Shown here: one piece after another, positions 45,213 through 57,300 of the stretch
Layout of the letters: each line of letters starts with the position of its first letter
How positions within the stretch are numbered: the stretch's first letter is position 1
The notes under the pieces: generated by a model
Seen by the model: the letters and a program-made list of their open reading frames with translations, nothing else
Databases searched by the model: none
Told to the model about the DNA's origin: nothing
Source of the DNA: Entonaema liquescens
Taxonomy: Eukaryota; Ascomycota; Sordariomycetes; Xylariales; Xylariaceae
Direction: 5' to 3'
Assembly: GCA_902805475.1 (NCBI GenBank)
Contig: CADCSX010000006.1
Coordinates: 1,488,001 to 1,552,000, forward strand
Length of the DNA: 64,000 nt
Made by a program: the position numbers and the translations under genes

Positions 45213-48200
45213 CTCGATATTATTGAAGGTGATATTACTGCCTGGTTGGCCAATACGACGAAGACTTTCTGTTAAGTCTTATATACGCATTTTCGGCTTT
45301 CCTTTGGCCTTCTAGTTACCTAGGTAGGCTTGCCTAGATTAAATGTTTATCACAACCAATGAAGAAGTGTTATGGCGAGATGAGTTAAATTTCCATCTCC
45401 TTTATCGCAAATTCAATTGTGGTAACAATTGTGATAGAGATTACGTTTTCGTCGGCGAGCGGCGAGTGTGATAAGTTACTTAAGGTAATGTTGTAGTTTA
45501 TTATTTCATTAGATCGAGCCTTCTGAATAGGACGTAAGTTTGAAATACGCGTGCACTTGGAAGCAGCAACTCGAAATCCAAAAGTTGTACTGTAAAGCAC
45601 AGGGAGAAAGTCGCGTATCCAATCAAAGCTCGTCATATCCACAGAATTCGTATCGATAGGGAAATTAAACTGTGTCTTATACTGTGTTCGCCCATGCGCT
45701 TGGACCTCCTTTTTTGATCTCAGAGCTACCGATAATTAACAAACGGCCATTGGTTCATATTAACATAGCGCTTGTTGTTTTTGTAAGATTACTAGCAGCA
45801 ACACAAGAAAGATGCTGCTGATGGACTTACAACTCTGAAAACCGGCCCAGTTCATCTTGCTTCTACCTACCTAGATGTTCCTAGCTGCATCAGACATCTT
45901 CCATATTCGAAAAAAAATTCAGACTTAAGTTTTACAATATATGTCGATCATTTCATAAGCTTAAGCGAGACGGCTCCTAAGGATTATTACGCTCAAAGCT
46001 GCCACAATATCATATGTGATGAGATACATTAGCGTGAACTGGGCGGCTTACGTACATAATATTCATAATATGGCTCTTCTATAGCCTTTGCCTATTCAAG
46101 GCATAATCGTAGATTCATGTCAAGCGATGTTCAATGTCAGACCGCCTCCGAGAAAGCCGACTCGAAGTTGAATCCTCCTGGAAGGCAAAGTATGTGATGG
46201 ACCCGAAAATTGGAGGTGTTCTGGGCTTCACGAAAATATAGGTAAATATCACATTATCGGAATGCGGAATGCGGAATACGGAAAGAGGACCGAAGTTTAT
46301 AAGTAGCACGAGTGTCCAGCCGGATAATCATGGTTTTCCGCAATCAGTAATATTGGGTTCTCCCCTTGCATGCTACCGTAATTCCGGCATCATGTAACTT
46401 ACATGCTATCTCACAGGTCACAGGCAAAGAGCCCCCGATTCCCGGTTTACGCTCGGTAACGGATTTCCGAGTTGGGAGTTGAAGTGATCACTTGCCAGAT
46501 GATTAGTCCAGAACTTCAATCTCCGGGCCGTTGCTTTAAGGCCAAGACATATATCTACGTCCTTGTCAATGCGATGCTGACTAGAGCTAATCGGCTTTAG
46601 TCGTATCCTTATTGAGGAAACGCTTCACTGGAACACATACGATAGGAGCGATATGTTCGGAGAGACTAATGAAATAAGGAAGTAATAAGTCATATCAAAT
46701 TGGATTTTGTTGAGAAGGCTTAGGTTACAGTGAAGAATTAGTAGGATATCTAGCCTATGTTGTTCTAGGCCTATTCTGTTGGTAAGAACTTATGTAGTTG
46801 AGGACGTGGGTGTAGTTTTACGCAGTAAGGGCCGGTAATCATACCCTTGCTTAGGCTAAGGCGGCACTAAAACGTACTCAAGATGCCAACAAAAAGAGCG
46901 ATCCCGATCTTATTTCAGGAAGCGAAGTCAGATGGCTTTATGATCAGTTCGAATTGCTCTCATCGAGGATATGACTTTCTAGCTGCTGGTATGTCTTCAT
47001 AGCATAAGGTTACCCATATACCAGGGGTCTCTCGGTTTACCCCTTGTATATTCATGCATCATCTCGACGTCACTTTCACTTTTATGGTTATCTTCATTCA
47101 AGTGTCTAAATATGGTAGGGTTACGCTTCCTTCTAAGACCATAAACTCATCTCCCCCCTAGTGAGTTTAACCGCCTACTCGGAACTACCTAATTCGCGGC
47201 ACGGCCACTTCTTTAGGGGGTAACAAACTAAAAAACACAGCAAATTAAGAAAGTAGGGAGAAACTCCCTAAGCGTGATGATTCAACATATATCACATATA
47301 ATGATGTTGAAAGAGAGGCACGCGCGATATTTCAATTTTGGGTCGGAGAGATTTATTACTAACCCCAAGAATAAACTCCGGCTTCGAGGGCCAACGGCGT
47401 GGACATCGGTGTGCATGTGTTGATGCGTGCTGTATGAGTGATCGCTTCCGCAATGACAGGCATCATTGCCTCTCGGACAAGGGTTATTCGAAAAGACCAA
47501 GAAGAGAGGAACCAGTCGGGAGTTTTTATTTCCTCCCTCTCTCTTATTAGCGTCAGTTTATTAGACACTACTACCCTACCCGTGCTAGATGTGCAGATGT
47601 GCATCTCGTAGGCTCGTACGGTACCGTAGTCCCGTAACACTGCGCGCACGCTGCAACGGCTCGGACAATTTTACCCACTGACTTACCCCTGTAGACAGGC
47701 CACATAAGATAATCTCATGTATGTACGTAGTAGGCCACCGGTAGGTAATCTCAACTGCGTGCTGCTCCAAAGAGCGTAGGCACCCCCCTTCGCAGTTTGA
47801 TGACTAGATGGCTAGCGAACCAACCACGGCACTGATTCCCGCCTCTATCAAGGTTAAGCTTGTCTACATTTTGCCTGCACAGGCATGGACCCTTCTTGCG
47901 AGGGTGGTACGTGCATGCTTTTCTTGTTTATCTTGCGGTGTGCTTCGGCTGGCCGAGGTGATGCAAGATGCAAGTTTGCAAGGGCGTCACGGTAACTGTA
48001 TGTGCAGAGATCGGAGCTAGGAAGATCGAAGCCTTAGCAAGGAATACCTAGGTTAGCAGGGTATTGTGGTAGAAAAAAGAGGGGAAGAGAACAAGAAGCA
48101 TCCGAGCAACAGTAGTAAGAATTGGTTCGTTTCAAGTGCTCGTTTATGCGTAAGAGTCGGTGTATATATAGAAATGCGAGCGCTGGTACGCGTGCGGTAT

Positions 48201-48679
48201 CTTCATCCCGCTAACTCTGCTTTACGTCTATGTGGATGACAAGTATATGAGCATCTTGTATAAGTAATGAGAATGTACGGTCTGGATGGTGCCTTTGTTG
48301 ATGTGTACTGTCGTAATGTTCGGAAATGAAAACAACTTTCCCGGCACAAAACATTATATTATAGACCTCGATGACATATCAAACCACAACAATAAACCCA
48401 GCAACTAACCCAGCACTGACCTCTTACTGGTTACCACTTACGCCAACCCAACAACATAATTGTAGATTTAAGAGGAGGGTCCCAAGGAAAGATCTGGAGA
48501 AGAGCAAGACGGGGGGTTGACGGGTAGGACGGGCCGAATCCTTAGGATTAGTTGAGGCGGAATATAAGCTCGCTTCCCGGGTTGTATTGACGGGCCTGGA
48601 TGGATCTGATGGATGGATAGGATTTGATCAGCCTGTCTCCGAACCGAAAATTTCCTGAGCGTCGCGGTAAACATGCCCG
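45213..48679. other. Gene-free stretch
   Basis: 3.5 kb upstream of MLH1 with no credible coding frame. A perfect TTACCTAGGTAGG motif sits at 45316-45328. Short ORFs (for example 47359-47649 minus, 47808-48020 plus) lack motifs. Confidence 0.5.
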
Positions 48680-49824
48680 TTTCTTGTTTTCTCGCGCTTG
48701 TTTCATTTCTCGACCCGATTTTCCTTCTTCTCCCGACGGAAAATGTTTCGTTTCATTGATATATCCATCCCAATCTCTGTAAATTCTACCTTTTTACTCT
48801 GCTCTCCCCCGCCCTTGTTTCGCGTTTGGCTAGATAACCTACAACCTTCTACTCGCTACCCTCCTCTTCTTCGTTATTTCCAACCTATCACAACATCCTC
48901 TTCTTAGGACTATCATCTTATTACACGATCTTGCTCCATAGAGCCTTATCCTCTCGCTTTCCTTGGCCGATATTGCTGGCTAGATACAAGACAGGATAGA
49001 GATCAGAAATTGGGAAAAAAAAGTATACACAAGATTAGAACAATGACGGCGAGAAATCCCGAACTCGAAAGACCCCGCTCCCCCTATCTGGTACCACTGG
49101 GTTTGCCATCAAACAGTCTGGCACGGGGCGAGCTGAGCGAGTCTGGCCTTATCACCAGGCCACCGCCTCCCCATTCACGTTACAAAAACAGAGCCCCAAA
49201 GTTCGACATAATATATAGTACATGAAGATGCAGCTGACCTTCCGGGGAAAAAAAGACTCCTCTCATTATGTTGCGCTCTCCTCTTCTCCCCTCGTGCTGC
49301 CGCCTCCCGGCGTCACACAAGCTCCCTGTTTGTGGCGAAACAAGAGCCGCAAACGCCGTACGTGAGGAAAAAAAAAAAAAAAGACAATTCGATATGCGAT
49401 TGGAAACATGATTTACCCAGCTCAACCAAAGTGACGGGGTCGGTAAAGAGCAAACTTAAACCCGGACGGTTCGATTAAGGTGACAAAACGGTCAAGTGGG
49501 ATCATGCTGATTATTAAAAAACGGTTCTGGGAAGCAGATGCCGTGTAATAGCGGGAGTATGATATGTAGATGGAAAGATGCATTATGTTGTACATGGTAT
49601 CTCCTGCGTGACTGAAAACGACGGGTGCGCGATATGGGTATAGTTTACAATTCGAGTGCGAATGGGGGTGTAGTATCAAACATTAACCTAGCGGATAGGT
49701 GCCAAAGGCATTCAGCCTATAAGGGAGACCGGAACTACTCAGAGACGATATCATGAGTGGATTTATGACGTCCTAGTATCAATCAACCGCTACCGACCTC
49801 GTCGCGACGGGTCAGGCTTTTCTA
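48680..49824 (+). other. Pyrimidine-rich leader-like region with a 60-codon ORF
   Basis: From about 48675 to 48960 the plus strand is strongly C/T-rich and G-poor, like the leaders before 29068 and 36939. It ends in a short frame (start 49043, MTARNPELERPRSPYL, to 49225). This may be a promoter plus first exon of an unrecognised gene or a non-coding RNA. I cannot support a full gene. Confidence 0.3.
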
Positions 49825-52343
49825 TTAGTCCTCCGATATCGACGCGGCTTGAACGATCATCTCGTTGCCAGCCGGACGGTTCTCCTGGGGGGCCAGCTTG
49901 ACTCTGACCACGGATAGGAGGTAGTTGGTATTCGACTTGCTGGGGAGGCCTGACACCAGGAAGCTCGCTCCTTGGAATATGATGAGAAGGGCCAGCGGGG
50001 GCTCCATTCGCGAGGGACCAGACGCAGAATAAGAGGGAACGTTCGGGTTGATGCCAGGGTAAGACCGGAGGTTATGGGTGCGGGTGTTGGTGGTTGTCGC
50101 GGCGTATAGGCGCCCTCGCGAGACGATTCCCCATATCGAGGCCGTCCAGAGTCGAAGGAACCCGAGACCGGGGTCAATTGAGCATACGGTTGTTGGAAAG
50201 AGTATTGGAAATCCCGGGCGCGTGGAGAAGGAGATGGGTGAGGGAACGGCTGGGCTGGGCGGGTTACTAGAAGCAATACGACGAAGTATATCGAGTCCTC
50301 CTTCGCTAATCCGACGCGGATCGGATAGGGCCGTAACTGTTGATCTCCTCCGACGAAGTTGAAGAAATCATGGCGATCGAGTTGGAACCTCGATATCGAG
50401 TCTGGACTAAATGGCAACGCCTGTATCACCCTCGCGGCCTCTTCCTTTCCAAAAATCGGTGGCAGATAATTTGGTTCCTTCTTCCCCTGTTCGTCCTGCA
50501 GCGACCTCTGGAGCGCAAAGACTCTATCACGCTCCCCTTGACTGACGATATCCAACAGCCTTCGACCCATGACTGATCGAATACCCACTGCTTCCATGAA
50601 AGTACCCGACGCCCCCATGATCTCCAAATCTGTCGTCAAAAAAGCCACTGGCTCCTGTGCACGAGGGGGTATGGAAATAGGCGCGGGGAAGATATTCGCA
50701 TCTGAAGTTGACCCACGCTCGATAAACCTAGGCGTAACAGGATCACTGGGCTGTGATTTCAACACCCTATAGGAATTGTTTCTTCGAAGAGGGTCTTCGT
50801 ACGAAGCAGAGACTGCGCTAATCGGCGAATATAAAGAGACTGGTCGTCGTATTGCCGGATCACCTGGGTGGGAGAATCTTCCTGTATCGAAACGGGGTTG
50901 GTTATCATCGCGTAATCGAGGTCGGCCGCGCTTCTTATGTTGGACATCAACACACGAGTCTTCTTTGCCGTTGCTCAGGCACCGCGAACATGGTCGCTGG
51001 GCTATTATAAGCACGTATGGTCAGCTTTACACCTGATTCCACGATATATAGGCATATGAAAAGAAATGAGATTCCCCTGGACCCGGATTGGAACATAGGA
51101 GATATGTCCCCCACGGACAATCCACTATGCCTTTCTGACTAACGAATGGGAAGTGGCTTGATATGCGCGTTTAAACGCATGATCAGGTCGGAAAATCTGT
51201 TTTGGAGTTTCATCGTCATGGTGGGTAACATCATGATCCTAGGGGTTTGGCGATATACAATTCCTCAGGATAGGAGTTATTTCGTGCCCCTGTTATTGCG
51301 CCCCAGTTGTCTCGACTCCTTTGCCATCTACGCCATTTTTAATGCTGAACTTCGATGGTCCCGATATGAAGTTGGATTTCTGGTCATTCTGCTGACGCCC
51401 CAACACCACCACTTCCATTGGAAAAAGGTAAAAATCCAGATATTAAGGCAGGAATTCGGGTTTCCCTCTGGGCCAAGACCCTGTTTGTCTGCGGTTGCAA
51501 AGGATCCCTCATACCTCAGCATCCAAAGGATGGCTTTAGCTGGTCCATAACATGTTCACCGCACTCATCCCCATGGCATTTCCCAGGGGCCAGCTCGAGC
51601 ACAAAACTCACAACAGAAAGATAATGAGAAGAATAAAGCTCAATACATACCATCACACCTAATAAAAGTTAGTATATATAAAATCTTTTAAAACCAGGGG
51701 GATAAAATTCTCAACAGTACCTTAAATGTGCTCTTTTGCAGGGCACGCAAGCCGAAGCCACATGACCCTTAGTTTTCCGCTGGGATTTCGGAGAGGCGTA
51801 AGGCGGATTCTCGGCGCCTTGTGGGTTGCTCGGCATCGGATAGGACGATGGTCCTATATTTGGTCCAACCACGGGAGGAAGCGAATACTGAGGTTGGGGA
51901 ACTAACGGGCCTGGCTGCTGCGTGTAGGAAATAGGTCTTCCCATCGTGTCTTCGGGACGGTGATATGGATATGGCATTCGTTCCGGGCCTTCCTGGGGGT
52001 ATGGTCTAGCGGCACTGGTTGTAGGGGGTAATAAGGACGGTTGCACTGCTGCTGCTCGATACTCGCCTCCTGGAACCGTTGAGCTTGGACGATACGCATC
52101 ATGACTAGCAGGCTGGAAGCTTCCCTGACCTCGATCACCGACCTCTGGGTATGGTTTGGGCGGGAGTGGTGGTGGAGACCCTGACATGGGCGGAGAGGGA
52201 TACGCCCTTGTGCTGCTAAGAGCACAATCCGTCTCTGCTCTGGCCCAGGACAGGTCTAGAGAGAAGTTCGCCAGATTCAAGAAGCCTCGGCGCTGGCCGA
52301 GCGGGTGGTTTGACTGCTCAGGACGATAAATAAGAGTTTGCAT
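49825..52343 (-). CDS. Zn2Cys6 transcription factor with PAS-like domain; 8-nt microexon and apparent 1-nt deletion
   Basis: Exons (minus) 52343-51721, 51658-51651 and 51001-49825. The N-terminal ~190 residues are Pro/Tyr-rich and disordered. The zinc cluster has C199, C202, C209, C215, C218, C227 (KGHVASACVPCKRAHLR, CD, AQRPCSRCLSNGKEDSC), followed by the hook-like KKRGRPRLRDD. C209 and D210 are encoded by the microexon GTGTGATG. A PAS-like region follows (PVAFLTTDLEIMGASGTFMEAVG, about residues 330-470). Near 50060-50110 the frame slips: PTPAPITSG in one frame, RSYPGINPNVPSYSASGPSRM in the next. One added base gives 602 residues ending VQAASISED. The start is uncertain: residues before AYPSPPMSGSPPP may be intron read-through. 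Likely nuclear; targets unknown. Confidence 0.78.
51002..51650 (-). other. Unusually long (649-nt) intron in the PAS-type regulator
   Basis: It runs from donor GTATGT to acceptor ATAATAG. Every other intron inferred in this window is 49-140 nt. It interrupts the zinc cluster just after the microexon. A plus-strand ORF inside (51146-51550) has no recognised motif. Confidence 0.7.
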
Positions 52344-53770
52344 GGATGCAGCCGGGGGGGAGTATACGATAGGACCGTGAGCCCCAAACGTCTTCCTCTC
52401 CTTCCAAGCGGCGGCCCGGCACCTTCGCTGGGAGTATAGCAATAAGGTTCAGATGTGGTTCCGGCGATTCTCGGGAAATAGCTTGCCCTGGGGTTACTCG
52501 CAAATTCGATGGTGTTTCTTCAAAAGTCACTTCTTAGTCCACGGACCGCACCAGATGGATGGTAAGCAACGCTTTTCTTCCAAGTCCGTGAATGGTAATC
52601 CAGTTTTGAAATCGTTCAAGAATTAGAAGAGTCGTTCTCAGCTCAGTTCTTTCCACTTCCTCAGGGAGTTTATCAGCTGGGAAGTTATACGTCCAAAGCA
52701 CGTCGAAGACCAGTTAGTAATGGTGACTCAGTCCTGACTCGTCCTGACTCGATGGCGCAAGTTAAAAGACAGCGTTGGACAAGCAAAATCGCCTGTAGTA
52801 CTGGCTAAGTCAAGGTTAGAGAATCCAGTGATACGGCGCGCTGCGAAGTTGGTGGAAACCTGGGAGATGGGATGACGGGGAGCTGCAGCACAAGACACAC
52901 GACCGGTCTCCTTGTAGCACCGTGAAGATAGCTCTTGGGTCTTGGAGGCCTAGGGAAGCAACGTGCCGGCAGCAGCTGGGACGGACAGAGCTTGATGATG
53001 CCGACTTTGTCGTCTTGAGATGGAGAAGCTCGACAACTTTTGGGTCTGGATAAGGTCGCGGGAGGCTTTGTGCGACTTTAATATTAGAGATTGGGACAAT
53101 TTAGGTACGAACCAGGGTACAAGCTCTTTTGGGGCGACATACGAAAGTACAAGGCCAGTTAGCTACAGACGCGCCAGGCCTACTTGGCGGTTCTTCGTTA
53201 AGAAGCACTGGCAATGCGCTGGCACGAGCGCTGGGTTTTGGGCTGGGCTGTCTGGGCTGTATGGGCTGTACTGTACTAGGGGTGTATTTTTCTATGACAG
53301 GGAGTGGACATGGAGAAAGAGTGAGAGAGAGAGAGGGTAGTAGAGAGACACACTTGAGAGATCCCTGGAGCGTGTCGATGTGACGAGGCGAGTATGCAAG
53401 AGGCTAATAATAAGATACTATGTATGTTCTCTCTCTCTTTCTGTCTCTACAGAACAGCGATGACAACGAGAAGGGGCATATGTACAGGATAGGATGTACA
53501 GGATGTACAAGAAGTATTGTACCCAAGTCGCTGTACAAGTACTAACCGGCTAATAAATGTGCTGAGAGTAAGGATGAGGATGGGTAGTAGTGCTAGATAG
53601 AGGTGGACCTGGCCATGATTGTAACATCCTAGTACTTGTCCAGGGTCCCATGGGCGCTGTGGACCTGTCAGGGTAGACCCCTGGCCTCAACGGGGAAGCA
53701 TTGGCTGCTAATCATTGATCAGGGTTTTCCAAGGGTAGCGGAGAGAGGGTTAGAAGGGTTTAGCAGGCTA

Positions 53771-53811
53771 CCTGGGATACCTGGGATACCTGGGATACCT
53801 GGGATACCTGG
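53771..53811 (+). repeat. 9-bp tandem repeat CCTGGGATA x4 plus partial
   Basis: Four perfect copies plus CCTGG. Read in frame it gives GIPGIPGIP, but no gene surrounds it. Confidence 0.95.
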
Positions 53812-53822
53812 CTACCTGCAAC

Positions 53823-53890
53823 GGCCATGAACAAGCCATGAACAATGAACAATGAACAAGCCATGAACATAGCCATGAACATAGCCATGA
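53823..53890 (+). repeat. GCCATGAACA-type imperfect direct repeats
   Basis: Five GCCATGAA units are separated by CAATGAACAATGAACAA and CATA spacers. They follow immediately after the 9-bp repeat. Confidence 0.85.
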
Positions 53891-54300
53891 AGGAAAATCC
53901 CCTATGTTCATCTTGTAACATCCCACGATGCTATACCACAGACCATGGCCATGCGATACTATGTACAGTATAATTTATTGTGCTTCTTACCTCCCCTGTC
54001 TGTCTTTCCGGCTTTTCCTTTCTTTTTGTTGTCTTAACCCTGGCGATCTGAGAATTCCCCGCGCGAAAAAGGCCATGATGTGACTCCCGTCTGAGCGCTC
54101 TTTTGAGATTGCTAAGAAATGCGCAACGGAAATAATGAGACAGATTTTCCAAACATGAGTTTTTAATTGGCTAGGATTTATCGAGATTCGAAGGGACTAG
54201 GAGACGAAGGGGTAGAAGTTCTACATAGAGTACCCTTAGAAGGGGGAGAAGGGGGGGGGGGGTGTATTGTTCAACGGCTTTTAGGAGGGGGTGTGCGTGT

Positions 54301-57300
54301 CTGATTGCCGGCCCACGACCTGCCAGGCCGACCTGACTGCTACTATCTCTGACCTCATACAGCTCCTAACAAGGGGGAAAAAAACGAACGGTACGTTAAT
54401 AAGTCTCGCTGAATCTGCTTTTGAGAGGGTGGGAGCGGGATGCAAGAGAAGCAGTTTAAGAAAAATGCCCGGTTATGCAGTATTGCGCAGATATGTAAGT
54501 TGGTATGCACGTAACTTTAATACACTGCAAGGGACTTTGATGACCATTTTGAGAAGCTATCGTAAGGTTATTGTTTTTATTATGTTGTGAAAAAGAATAA
54601 GTGAGGAATAAGTTGAGTGTGAGACAAGATGTTTCTTGTCTAAGCCGTAGATCTAACAAAAGTAGCAAAAGTAACAAAATAATTTTGAAAGTGGTTGAGA
54701 AAAGGTACGTATATGTTATGTTACTCTCTCTCACTCTCTCTCTCTCCTACTTTTGCCAATTGAAGGTCAACGTATGAATGGGTGGGAAAATTATACGGCA
54801 GCCAACCAGTAAAAGAAGGTAGAAAAAAAGAACGGAATAAAAAAAAATAAATACTGACCAAATCGGCTCCCGGCGTCAAATGGCGAGCCAACTATTGGCC
54901 GGACGTTAATTCTGATTGGAGGAATACGAGTCCAGAAGGTCTAACGTCCAAGGCCTCAGCTCAATTAAATAGATTGACGAGTAACATCTTACACGTGTAT
55001 TATATGAAGATGATGTAATCCGTAAAAAGAGGATAATAATAAATATCAGCGGAAGATTCGACATCAGTTATTCCTACTCGAAGACAACCAAGGAAGTTTA
55101 TTTTTTTTATTAGTCCGCACGAAGAAGATACCTACGATGTCTACTTCTACCTACATACCTAAAGAGGTATATATATATGTGTGTGTAAGATGAGATGATG
55201 TGTGATAATGAGGTAATACACCAACAACTACCTAGGTATATGAATAGAGAGCTAGTAACCCATTAGACCATTTAGACCATCCTATAATCTATAATCTATA
55301 ATAGGTATTACTAACGTCTTCCCATGAGGCTCTACTTTTAGACAAGCTAGCTGGCTAGTTAACAATTGTTCCCGGAAAGAAGCCATAACGTAAAGAGGTG
55401 GTATCCCGAACTTTTAGTACGTAACCGTTACCGACTAAGACTTGGCCTTCGTGGAGCGAGCTAGAGAAAAGTAGATGAAAAGTCAGATTCGTAAATATAG
55501 TCACTATTAACCTGAACCTCACCGACCTCGACTTTTTTTTCTTTACTTTCCAACTCCCACCTACATATTAGGTCCCGGAGTACGCGATAGAAGAGGAATT
55601 ACGGTGTACGAGAGAATATCCCACTACCACATCACTTCCTCCTGCTCCGTACGGAAATGTGTGAGTCTTGAATTTTCAATGGTGGATAATCTACGGCCGC
55701 AAAATAAAAAATAAAAACTCCCCGTGAGTAGTGTACAGTAGCATGGCAGCATGGGTCCGAATAATAGGGAGGCTTGAGCGGAACCGGACTTTGAAGGGAC
55801 TTGGCCGCGTGCCTAGCCGGCGGCAGTTCCTTAGCGGCGGCTCTGAGATCATTGTCGCATCTAAGGTGGATGAATCTTATTTGAGAGATGTGATGAAGCC
55901 AAAAATTTTGATTGTATTTCATTTCACCTCGTATAGTAGGCACATTTCTTATAGATAATCAACTGGCAATCGACATGGGGATATCTTGCAGGTACTACAT
56001 AACCCAATTCTGGGTTTCGATCAAGTCTGCATGGACCAAGCCAGGGATTGGTTGAGGGGGACAAGGAAGGCCTGCCGAGTTCATGCATCGACATTTCAAA
56101 GTATTGAAAAAATAAAAAATAAAAATAAAATAAAATAAAAAGTTTGTATATACCTGCATAAGCAGTACAGTACATACGATGATGCTCCATTTATTCTTAG
56201 CCTTGCATGGTGGTGTTATTGTTCATTCTACACTGCATACGACTATGCCTGAATAGAGTGAGATGACAAGACGTATATACTACGAATATACTACATTCCT
56301 ATACTATTAGATGTCTACTACTGGGTGTGCCTAGTCAAGCTGTTGGTTCAGGGATGCTCCTCGTCCACGCCAACCGTAATATCGTGTCCTTTAACTTCTT
56401 CTTATCCAGACTTTCTAGAGTCGTTCCCCTCTCACCCCTGCCCAGCAATGACGAACGTCAGAGCAGGGGTAGAGAAAAAGAGGACTATCGATCATGGTAC
56501 ATATGTATGTATATACGTACGGCGCGATGCGAGGATCGACAGTCACATCGTCCGAGCTTTCAATGCCTTAGGATGTAGGTGTTAGATGCTAACATGACGC
56601 CTCATTTCCCCAGAAGGACCTCGATGAAGAAGAGCTAAGCATTCAAACTAAGAAAGCCCAGCCTTGAAAAAAAGGATTTAAGACCTGCGGTGATCGGCGT
56701 GGGGTTATGTGCGAGGTCACATCAATTTGGGATTAGTTTTTACTGTACCCAGACTTAGTGACATGTGCATGCTAAATAGAACCGGGTAAGCGTGTTGACG
56801 CATGATCCCGAAAGGGTAAAGAATACGGACTCCATCGGCGACCTGGTACTTACACATAGTAGGAAAGTAGATGTAGTAGTCTATCTACGGGTGGCTTTTC
56901 CTGACCTTGCCGCTAATAGTACTTACTATGTAAATCAAGGTGGCTTTTTCTCCAGAGTGTTCCGCATTACGCAATTGGGCAGAACCCAGTATTTTACCTC
57001 GATCGGTGTGCCCAACAGGTTCGACGATAAAGGCTCTTTCTCGAAGAAGACTGTAGTAGTATGTTAGTTACTATGGTAAGAGAGGGGGAGGGCTGGCATC
57101 ACTCTCAAGCCTCCAGTCGTAATACATAATCAATATAAATCTGGTCTAGAAATACCAAATGTGACGGTGTGATCCCGCTAACGACGACTATTGCGGTAGT
57201 TCCCTACCATGTAACGCATAACACATGGCAGATATGTACTATATACCACGGGCCTCATAATACCTATCCTCGTTTTCGTACTAGACCAAGCGGGTAGCAT

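Larger units (their letters stand above)
52344..54300. other. Upstream region of the PAS-type regulator
   Basis: It probably contains the regulator's promoter and perhaps an upstream exon. It is rich in short direct repeats: GGGCTGT units at 53240-53270, GGATGTACA units near 53490-53510, CT microsatellite near 53425-53450, and a G12 run at 54251-54262. Confidence 0.5.

Noticed and set aside
53636..53830. ORF with GIPGIPGIP collagen-like repeats
   Set aside because: It arises from the 9-bp tandem repeat and has no supporting start context or neighbouring coding sequence.
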